A stretch of DNA of 64,000 nt, from contig JALUTQ010000003.1 of the NCBI GenBank assembly GCA_032718865.1, forward strand, positions 526,001 through 590,000. The letters are read 5' to 3'. A program made the translations under genes and the position numbers. The DNA comes from Tilletia caries (Eukaryota > Basidiomycota > Exobasidiomycetes > Tilletiales > Tilletiaceae). Numbering within the stretch: the stretch's first letter is position 1; each line of letters begins with the position of its first letter. Below the pieces are notes generated by a model that saw only the letters and a program-made list of their open reading frames with translations, was not told where the DNA came from and did no database searches. Shown here one piece after another: positions 55,677 through 64,000 of the stretch.

Positions 55677-58044
55677 TTAATGAGCAGCGTCGAGCTGCTT
55701 CTGAGCAGGCGGAACCAGAGGGCCTGTAGCCCCTACCGCCCGGACGACGCCGATCAGCTTCGTCTTGCCCCTGCGCAACAGAAGGATCACAAAAGGTCAG
55801 AACTGACTGGTCTCGGTAGATGGATTCAGCAATGAAAACGCGCCAATACTCACTCTCGGGTGATCAGCTTGTGTCCGACCTTGATAAACTCGGCAAAGCG
55901 GATGAACTGCAGTCGCAGGAGCGCACGATCTCCAGTCCGAACAACGGGCATATTCGCGCCCGTCAGCGTGTCGGACTTGTCCTCGACAGGTCCCGGAGCC
56001 TTGGTCTTGCCCTTGCCTCCTGGGACAGCCATCTGAGCAACGCCAGAGCCCTCCTCTTGCTCTGCCAGCTCACCACCAGGGCCAAGCTTGGCTATGCCGA
56101 TGATACGGACGGTCTGGCGGATGCTCTGGGTGTGCAAAACCATGCAGCTCCCGATGCTGAGGGTTGTGCTGTGATACAGACACAGGACTTCCGCGTCGCA
56201 CGTCGTATGCGCCAGGGGAGGCGGGTCCGCGTCATTGAGCGGACGCGACAGCATCACCATTCCCTTCCGTACCATGTTCCGCTTGATACGCTTCAGGGCA
56301 AAAGATGCCGACTGGCCGGCGTACGCCACGTCCACTCCGACGCGCTTGCGTTCGATCGAGCGGACTGTCGTGGGAAGGAAGCCTCCCAGCGAGTCCGGGC
56401 CGATCAGGAGATTATCTCCAACCTTGACGGAGCCTGAGCGAGACGCGATCTATGTCAGTGAGCTATTTCTGATTAAGAGCACCGATTGAAGCAATTGTAG
56501 TGCTCACCGCTAACGATGACGCCGGAAACGACGGTGCCGACGAAGGGCACGCTGAAAATGTCGCTAATCTGGAACTCGAACGGTCCCTTGGACGAGTACT
56601 TCGTCAATGCGCTCTGAGGCAGCACGTTGAGGAAGCTTCGCAGATTGCCCAAGCCGTCCCCAGTGACGTTGCTGACGAGGAAGATGGGACAGATGCGGTC
56701 ACGGCCCTGGCCCAACCGCAGGGCAGCGTCCACAGTGGACATGCGGTCGGTGATGAAAACGGGTGTCTTGCGACATCCGGGGGACTTCAGTATCTTGGTC
56801 AACTGCTTGATGGTGGTCTCGAGCACTTGCGGCGGTGCCATGTCAATCTTGGTCACTACGACAGCTACAGGGACCGACAGCGCGAGCGCAATGCCGAGAT
56901 GCTCCTTGGACATCCCAATGAGTCCCGCATTGGCTCCGACCATGAGCAGGACATAGTCTGGCAGGCAACCGGTCAAGCCGAAGACGGTGCTTTTGAGGTA
57001 CTTCTCGTGTCCGGCCAGATCAATGAAGCTGACGACCTTGGCCGACCGCTCGCAGATCTGCTGCCAAGTCAGCTGGCGATGAGGCTCGTCCGTGTGATCC
57101 TTCGTGGTGGCGTTGCTGTTACCCTTCACCACAGCGGAATTGTACACGGGCTCGCCATGCGCGTCGAAACCGCAGATTTCCATGGAGACGGAACTGGTAC
57201 GACCAGACTCGACCTCATGCTTGTGGCGGAAACAGTGAACACGAGCTCGACCGCGTCCATCATCCAGTCCGCCTTTCGTCAAGACGCCCAACAAAGTCGA
57301 CTTTCCGGCGTCGACGTTGCCAATGACGGCAACGCGGGACTCAATCAGCGAGACGACGGATTCGGGGTTGCGACGGACCTGGACGTATCCAGACATGTAC
57401 GTGATGGGCTCGACAGTCTCGTTGGAGCCAGCGGTACTATCCGCAGCACTCGCCTCGCGCTCAGAAGCGTTGTCGGGTCCCCCGACAGTCCATATCCGCG
57501 ACTCAAGAACGGTCACGACTGAGTCCATGCCGCGGGCAGCATCGGTCAAGTTATCTATGGCCTTCTCGAATTCGTCCTTCGTGTACCCTATTAAGTCATC
57601 AGGCGTGGCAACGTTCGTCTGCGCTTCGGCACCCTTCCCGCCAGCGCCCGTCTTCTTCTGTTGATGCTGCGCAGCCTTGGCCGCGCCTCCGTCTTGAGCG
57701 GCGGACCCGAGCCGAAGGACATACTCTCCCGCGCCGACTCGTAAGGACTCGGTGACAAGCTCGATGAGATCCTGGCTGACGTGATTATCAGTGTCGCTGC
57801 GCGCTGAGAGCAGGACGCGCTTCAAGGTCCTAGCGGTGTCGCATTCGTCCGTGGGCGCGTCATTGGCAGCACCACTCAGCTTCGGGGCCGCCGTGCCGAC
57901 AGGAGCCGTCTCGCTAGTGAGGGCGTCGATGGTAGGACGCGCAGCGCCTACAGCCTTGAGGGTGGTTGTCTTGGAGATTGCGGCTCCTGCTGAGGTCATC
58001 GCCTCAGCAGAACCCGGCGCAGGTATTGGCGAGGACGTCGACAT
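55677..58044 (-). CDS. GTPBP1/GTPBP2-like translational GTPase
   Basis: Three exons on the minus strand: 58044-56508, 56433-55854, 55770-55677; 736 aa. A Thr/Ala-rich start and a family-specific N-terminal region (about 65-210) precede an EF-Tu-type G domain: G1 GNVDAGKST (about 239), G3 DLAGHEKY (about 340), G4 TKID (about 395), and SNVTGDGL as G5 region. EF-Tu-like beta-barrel domains 2 and 3 follow ([23 protein letters not shown], then exon 2). HVE.GRTSSVS-like switch 1 text is present ([18 protein letters not shown]). The family works in translation and mRNA surveillance, resolving stalled ribosomes in animals; its fungal role is little known. All exon joins are in phase. Confidence 0.9.
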
Positions 58045-58397
58045 TTCTTTGCTTCCGAAAGGGAATCTGCGTCCCTGCTGAGCTCGTGAGGAGGCGGGCG
58101 ACGTGAGATGTGGAATGTGGATGTCAGGACTGAGGATCGCTGACGATGATGGTCTCTCCAGAGGACAAGAAACGTGTGCACTGTGCGGGGCGCGGGCTCT
58201 TCTTATACGGGAAGCTTCCGAGTCATACCACGTGAGTCACAGTCACACGCTAAACGGTGACTCGGTGCGCAAGCGCTTGACTCGTCTCTATGTGGGTCAG
58301 GTTGTTGTTACATGCAATTCCATATAAGTCCAGTACATGTGCGTGATGGGTGACTTCGATACACGGGCCCCGGCCCCGGCAGCAGCAGCCGGACAGG
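58045..58397. other. Promoter of the GTPBP1-like gene
   Basis: 353 bp between the MFS stop and the GTPase start, both on the minus strand. It contains an E-box overlapping an AP-1/Gcn4-type site. Confidence 0.55.
58229..58239. promoter_or_regulatory. Overlapping E-box and Gcn4/AP-1-like site
   Basis: CACGTGAGTCA combines CACGTG (bHLH site) with TGAGTCA (bZIP site) about 190 bp upstream of the GTPase start codon. A further GTGACTC lies some 18 bp downstream of it. Confidence 0.4.
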
Positions 58398-61361
58398 TCA
58401 CGATGCCTCGCTGGCGTATTTGCTCTTCTTGCGTAGAATTGGCCCATAGAGGTAGAGGGCCACTGGAGCTGGGATGCCGATCAGCGCAGCAATGAGGGCC
58501 AACAGCGAGTTCTGGAAAGGGATATGTGAGGGATGTCAACTTCGAGGAGATCCGAAAGAGCCTTTTGGGAGGGTCTACTTACGCCCCAACCGCTGCCCAG
58601 CGTACCGTAGAGCGCCGGTGCTGCCAGAGGCAATGCAAATCCAGCGATAGACCGCAGGAAGACGGCAGCGCCAACAGCAGAGGCAGCGTAAAGCTGATAC
58701 GTGTCGACAAGGACTGCAATCAAAAGGAACCAGACGTCTGTGAGCCTCGATGACCTTCTCACCGTCGACAATCGTAACACTCACAGTTTTGGGTTGATAA
58801 GAACGAGCCCATCACTGTTCGTGCACCGGCACGGAATTGGATAAGAAGGTTGTTTAGCAAAGCATCTGAGGGATAGGCTATTGTCTGAGCCAGCGCTCGG
58901 AGAACCAGCAACTCACTGCCCACACCAAAGAGGAATAAGCCGATGTCGGGTACGATCCAGTGAACTGCATACTGAATCGGCCATCCGTAGAGTAGCAGGC
59001 CTGCAGGTACTAGCGGCGAAGAGACAACCATGAAGGGCAGCTGTGAGAATTTGAGTGGGAATTCGGTGAGAACGTAACAGACCATAAACAATTACTTCTG
59101 ATGTCGATAACGAACCTTGAACTCTGGTCGCCCAACACCATTATTCTTGCGCTTCAAGATCCGGTAGACTCTGAGCAGAAGTATCAATGTGTGAACGCCC
59201 CGTAACGGACCATTGGATGCAGAGAAATCAGCTCACTTGTCCACAAGACGTCCGCCAATCTGACCTCCGGCCGTGAAGCCAAGCCCCAGGGCAATGTAAT
59301 GCAGTGAGGCGATGCCAGGCCCTTGGTTGTATGTCCTGCTGAAGGTCGAATCGACGTTGGTGAGAAGCAAATAGAGCGTTCCATACACGACCATCACTGG
59401 AGAGGTGATTCCGCCAACAAATGTCAGCTCCTTGCGCAGCGCGAGACTGGCACAATCTGTTTGGACTCACTGTACAGCGACAGCGCTTGAACCGCGGGCT
59501 GAGTGGTCATGAATATGAAAGGTCGGAAGAAGTTCCGTCTTAGACGCGTGGGAAAGGACTCCTTGCGTTGTACATCGAAGACAGTGCGGCTGCAGTGCGC
59601 CAAAGAAAAGGTCAGTGTCTGCAGTCCTTGACGGCAGCTAGAAACAGATCCAGTGCAAAGTACTCACAGCTGAGTATTACCAGTCTCTTTTACCAGCTGT
59701 CGCCGCTTTTTCGCAAGAATGATGGGCGCATACGTTTCCGGCAGTGTCAGGAAACCAAAGCCTGCCACAACGCCAGAGGCGATAAGGACAACCTGTAAAG
59801 GAGAACAGCTTTGAGCTCTGGTTTTCCGCCATCTGGGTAGATGTGCCAGGAACTCACCCAGAAGATCCATCTCCACGAAATACCGGCTTGGATAATCCAG
59901 CCAGCCACGACGGGACCTATACATGGTCCAAGCAATGGGGCGAGCGAGTAGATGCTCATTCCCTTTCCTCTCTCCTCCACCGCATAAATATCGGCGATCA
60001 CGCCTCCGCCTATGGTGAGTGGTGCGGAACCACCCAGCCCAGCGAAGAACCTGAAGGCGGTCATCTGGACTGAGGTTTGGGCCAGACCACCGGCTACGGT
60101 AAAGATGATGAGCAGAATGTTGGCAATCTGAAGGACCGGAAGCCGCCCATACATCTCAGAGAGACCGCCGAATAAAAGAGGCCCGATAGCATATGCGAGC
60201 ACGAAGGTCGAGAGCATGAGCTGGTGAGAGATGCGAAGACGTAAATGAGAAGGTTTGGGACGACTTCGATATGCAATGCGCAGATGAGGCTGCCCCGAAC
60301 GAAGAGGTCCTCACTCACAGCGGACTGAATCTCGTTTGTTACTCCGAATTCCTGATCCAGGATTGGCAGGGCCGGCGCGACCATGGAGGAGCTGAGCGGA
60401 CTGAGAAGAGTGTACGAGCTGACGATGGTCGTAACGAGCCACTTCTTCTTGTTCGACCAGTTTCGCGGATTTGCCGCTGTGAGCAGGAAGAGTGAGTCAG
60501 CAGGTGAGATCTCTAGGAACAGACGTGATCGAACTCACGATCTGAAGGCGAATCCCACCCGACTAGATTAGGATCTTGCTCCTTTTCCGAAGCCGGCAAC
60601 CCCTTTTCTGCTCCCTCCGCCTCCGATCCCACTGCTGTGTCGTCAGTTCCCGTCCCCAGCCCCGTCGTACTCTGAGCTTCAACATCACCCTTCTCAACCT
60701 TCTCTGATACCGCTGACTCTCGACTCGCTTTGTGTGCCTTATTGAATGCGTGTTGCCCGGTCCCTCCCTTTCTGACTTCTGCCAGTTCCCGCGCTTCTGT
60801 CGCTTCTTCTACGCGATCAGCCTCAAAATCTCTTTGAATGGCTTCGAGTAGAACATGGTGATGCGCTTGCGTTCCTGCCGTCGCCGCCGCCGTGTGAGAA
60901 GGAGCCCCATTGATCTCAGCATTCCCATCAGCATGAGCTTGGGACGCTCCGCGCGAGAACCATCCGCGTCTGGTCCCTGTGGCCACATCCCGGACCCGTT
61001 GATCTGGTGAATCGGCAGTATTGGTGACAGCTCGCCGGAGTAGTGGACCAGCGGAAATCCGTCCCCTTGCCCACCGTCCGCGGGCCGTTTCAGGGGCTTG
61101 TGAGGCTGAGCGAGGTCTTGTCTGAAATGGCGTCGCCCTTGCATCGTCAAGGCCGGAGCGGGCGCTGGAGTAGAATCCATACCCTGCGTCGAGCGCGCCA
61201 ACATCCGCATCATGCAGGACACGGCTGGATTGGACACGAGTCAGGGCGGGTGCCGTTGTAGAGGAGACAATACCTCGAGCCGGCGTTGCATGCGGAGTGG
61301 CTCCAGTAGATACCGCTTCGCCTGGCACATAGAAAGTTGGCGGTTCGTGAGGTCGAGACAT
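58398..61361 (-). CDS. Major facilitator superfamily drug:H+ antiporter (DHA1 type)
   Basis: Eleven exons on the minus strand: 61361-60539, 60476-60319, 60220-59858, 59792-59668, 59589-59471, 59396-59237, 59170-59116, 59040-58917, 58814-58785, 58713-58583, 58511-58398; 733 aa. About 275 cytosolic, polar residues precede the transporter. PANPRNWSNKKKW opens the MFS, followed by LSTFVLAYAIGPLLFGGLSEMYGR (motif A region), FFAGLGGSAPLTIGGGVIADIY and GPCIGPVVAGWI (antiporter motif C). The second half has YNQGPGIASLHYIALGLGF, GGRLVDK and LVDTYQLYAASAVGAAVFLRS, typical of fungal DHA1 multidrug transporters, giving about 12 helices at the plasma membrane. The joins at 59471/59396 and 58917/58814 were chosen because they restore family sequence in phase. 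The substrate cannot be told from the sequence. Confidence 0.9.
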
Positions 61362-62099
61362 CTTCCATTCGGGGCACTTGAAGATCCTACGAGGAAGAAG
61401 GGGGCCAAGAAACGTAAAGAGTCAGCAGTCAGCACAGCAACCGGCGTGGGTCACCCCAGGGGCCAATTGCGGAGCTCGACGTACCTTTTATATCACAATT
61501 CGCAGGCCGCCCCGAGCCCCTCCTGTCTGCTGTGGAATGTGAAGGGTCAGCAACATGTCTGAATCCTTCCTGCAGCGCTCCAGCGCTCAGCGAAGCGAAG
61601 CCGGAACACATCATTCAATTGACAGCACCGCCTGCGTCTCGTGCGCGATGGTTGTGCCGGCATCGACCATAGCCGAACACCGTCAATCAATAGTTCGTGC
61701 TCCTCCACGCTCGTCGCTCTCCCCGCCGTCTGATGCTGTCCTGCGGCTACGCGTCTGTCATCCGCAAGCAGTAGTGTCGGTGAGCCGCTCGGTTCCCGTT
61801 CCACTCCCGGCGGCGAGGTAGCGCGGCTATAAACGAGTCGGCCGTCGGCGGTCTCGGACGGGGGGCAGAAGAAAAAGGAGATTCTCTGCTCGGAGCCTTT
61901 CCAGGCTGCGATTCTTGGGAACCGACGGGGGAGCCGGAGCCTGTGAGCAGTGAGTGAGCCAGGCTGCGAATTCCTCATCGACGCCTACCACCATCTGATC
62001 GAAGTTCTTCGCTGCCATAGCCAGGCAGAGGAAGACAACGGACGCTGCCGTGTTTCCTACTTCCGGCACATTCGAAGATTCGCTTCCGCCTTGCCAATC
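61362..62099. other. MFS-SART1 divergent intergenic region
   Basis: 738 bp between divergent start codons. It contains a CTATAAA box near 61825 and a tandem TCTTCCCC tract inside the adjoining SART1 intron at about 62195-62223. No other gene is supported. Confidence 0.55.
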
Positions 62100-64000
62100 A
62101 TGCCGACCGAAGTCACCAGGGAAGAACTCGAAGAACTCAAGTGAGTACATGACGTTACGTGCGCCCCTACAGCTCAGAACATTGACAAATACTCTCTCTT
62201 CCCCTCTCTTCCCCTCTCTTCCCATAGCGCGCAGCGTATCAAGCTTGGCCTTAAGCCCCTCGAGGTCGAAACCGTCGATTCCAAAACGGATGGCGGCGCT
62301 GCAGCTTCTGAAGATCCAGATGCCGTCGCTGAGGCAAATTTTGCGCGCGTCAGAGATGAGGCGCGCAAGGAGCGAGAGGACAAGGCTCTAGACGAACGTA
62401 TTGCAAAGTGAGTATCTCCGTTTGCTACTTTGGTAGTCAGACTGGATGCTGACCATTCAGCGCTTTCACGCAGGGCAAAGAATAAGCGCGAATTGGCGCG
62501 CAAGCTGGCAGGGAAGGGACTTGGCGAAGCCGCTGACGATCGGGGAGGAGACAGCAAGCCCGAATCGGCATTGGCATGGCTCAAAGCATCCAAGAAACGC
62601 GCCAAGGAAAACGCAGCTCGCCGACTCCAACAGCAGATCGAAGAGCAAGAGGCCCAAGTCCAAGCCGAATACGGGCAAGATGATCTCGCAGGTCTTCGCA
62701 TTGGGCACGACTACGACGAATTCGAAGAGGAAGGCGAGGAACGTATTCTCACGCTCCGAGATGCGCGCGTCCTTGAAGATGTAGAGGATGAACTTGTCGA
62801 CCATGCCCTTGCGCAGAGGGAACAGGATGCGTTGAAGGACGAGCGCAGGAAGGGAGCGAAGAAGTACACCGGCTTGGACGACGAGGAGTTTGGTGAAGGC
62901 GTCGGTCCTTCCTCATCTGTCGTAGGCAAAAAGCGCGGAGTCTTGTCCAAGTACGATGGCGATCTTGGCGAAGAGGACCCACTGACGAAATCTGGTGGGG
63001 AAGTAGGCTTTCGTATTGGAGGGCCGAAAAGGAACAAGGAGGAGATCAAGGCGCAGGAAGCTGAGGAGGCGGCACGATTGGCGAACAGGAAGCTGTTAAA
63101 TCTCGATTATGCTAGTGAGTGGACATCCTCGCTCCCTTTCCCAAAAGTTTCCGGAGGCGGGAACAGCAGCCGCTGCCATCGGTGACATGCTGACAGTGCT
63201 CTTCCCCTCCTTGCTGTGCCTGTCCTATAGAAAACGTGGAGGTCTCTGATTATTTGACCGAAGGAGAAGTCGGGTTCAAGAAAAGCAAGGTAAGTCACAA
63301 CATCTGGCCAACGCTCCATTGTTGAGGCCAGACTGAACCACCCCTCCCTCCCTCGATGTTCCCTTTTTCTGACCTAGGCAATCTGTGATTGCATTTGCCT
63401 CTTCCTGAACATGTTCGGGTTTCCTGCCATGTATTTGGTTGTCCCAACAGGGTAAAAAGAAGAAGCGCACGGCAACAAGGGTCATAGTCGATCTGGACGA
63501 CGAAGCCGAACCTGATCAAGCCGCGGCAGCGACAACGAATGGCGGCGACGCGATCATGGCTGAACAAGAGTCTACGTCGATGGCTTCAGGATCCCGACAG
63601 CGGTTGGTTGAGACCGACAATTTCGTTGACGATGACGATCTTCAGGCCAGTCTCGCCAAAGCACGGAGGCAAAAAGCAAAGAAGACTCTTAACAAGCTCA
63701 CGCCTGAGCAGATCGCAGCCAACCTGGCTTCTCAACGAGCCACCGAGGACGAAGAGTCTCGCAAGGATGTTGAGGCGAAGATGGAAGTTGATGATTCTGG
63801 GGACGGGGAACAGCCACTGACGTTCGATAGCACCACTGAATTTGTGCGGAATCTGGCTTTCAAGGCGGCTGCGGAGGAGCCGAGGCGACAGATCAAGTCG
63901 GAACCGTCGGACACTATTGCAACCCTGCCTCAAGAACCGGGACCGTCCGAAGTAGTTCGTAGCAGCGTCAAAGTAGAGGAGCAGCAAGCGGCCCCCCCGT
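62100..64000 (+). CDS. SNU66: SART1/Snu66, U4/U6.U5 tri-snRNP protein (3' end outside window)
   Basis: Exons seen: 62100-62140, 62228-62407, 62474-63114, 63231-63289 and 63451 to beyond 64000; at least 490 aa. The protein is highly charged and helical. NAQRIKLGLKPLEV, the block ESALAWLKASKK, LAGLRIGHDYDEFEEEGEERILTLRDARVL and KYDGDLGEED are SART1 signatures, followed by LDYAKNVEVSDYLTEGEVGFKKSK and a KKKKR basic stretch. SART1 joins the U4/U6 and U5 particles during spliceosome assembly. All four joins are in phase. The start MPTEVTREELEEL is the first ATG that gives the conserved N-terminus. The conserved C-terminal SART1 segment must lie past the window edge. Confidence 0.88.

Noticed and set aside
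56500..57522. A 340-codon plus-strand frame
   Set aside because: It is antisense to the G domain of the GTPBP1-like gene, whose motifs are unambiguous.
59457..59470. A 14-nt GTGAGT...CAG interval in the MFS gene that would keep a longer frame
   Set aside because: Far too short for an intron; a 74-nt intron ending at 59397 restores family sequence in phase.
1..64000. tRNA, rRNA and CRISPR features
   Set aside because: No convincing tRNA B-box with matching cloverleaf, no rRNA sequence and no regularly spaced short repeats were seen; CRISPR is not expected in a fungal nuclear genome.

Overview
The window is a GC-rich, gene-dense piece of a fungal nuclear genome. Genes carry short GT-AG introns (about 50-150 nt), many with GTGAGT donors, and the gene set (SEC14, GRR1, a Ptc5-like phosphatase, VMA4, ARPC3, NDE1, RER1, ERV14, ARP5, SNF4, a GTPBP1-like GTPase, SART1/SNU66) is ordinary eukaryotic housekeeping. 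Long Ser/Ala/Gly/Gln/His-rich inserts inside conserved proteins, together with the intron pattern, point to a basidiomycete, possibly Ustilaginomycotina; that placement is an inference from style, not from a marker gene.

Layout. 1-1475: upstream DNA holding a small hAT-type MITE with a perfect 8-bp target duplication. 1476-9862: SEC14 and GRR1 on the plus strand. 11024-14636: a long low-complexity protein of unknown function (minus). 15419-20638: a mitochondrial-type PP2C phosphatase and a PA-TM-RING ubiquitin ligase (plus). 22416-22998: a small secreted cysteine-rich protein gene with an in-frame stop and two almost identical introns. 23701-25832: divergent VMA4/ARPC3. 26485-29437: NDE1, an EF-hand alternative NADH dehydrogenase (minus).

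29745-44198 is the accessory part. It is a 14.45-kb block bounded by a perfect 28-bp inverted repeat that starts TA-CAGTC, lying between NDE1 and RER1, which would otherwise be divergent neighbours about 0.5 kb apart. Inside are four complete and one truncated tandem copies of a 2.32-kb unit with an FHA-like reading frame, fused directly to a 5'-truncated Ty1/copia element with an intact pol and a candidate 3' LTR. No transposase was recognised.

44408-64000: RER1 (plus), an unknown nuclear-looking protein (minus), ERV14/cornichon (minus), ARP5 (minus), SNF4 (plus), a GTPBP1-like translational GTPase (minus), an MFS drug:H+ antiporter (minus) and the 5' part of SART1/SNU66 (plus, runs off the end).

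Functionally several genes meet in the secretory pathway (SEC14 phospholipid transfer, RER1 retrieval, ERV14 cargo export, VMA4 acidification) and in nutrient/energy control (SNF4, GRR1, NDE1, the Ptc5-like phosphatase). There is no operon-like organisation; divergent pairs share intergenic regions of 280-780 bp. Exon coordinates were worked out by hand from splice consensus, reading phase and family similarity; all complete multi-exon models close in frame, except that the secreted-protein model contains one in-frame stop.
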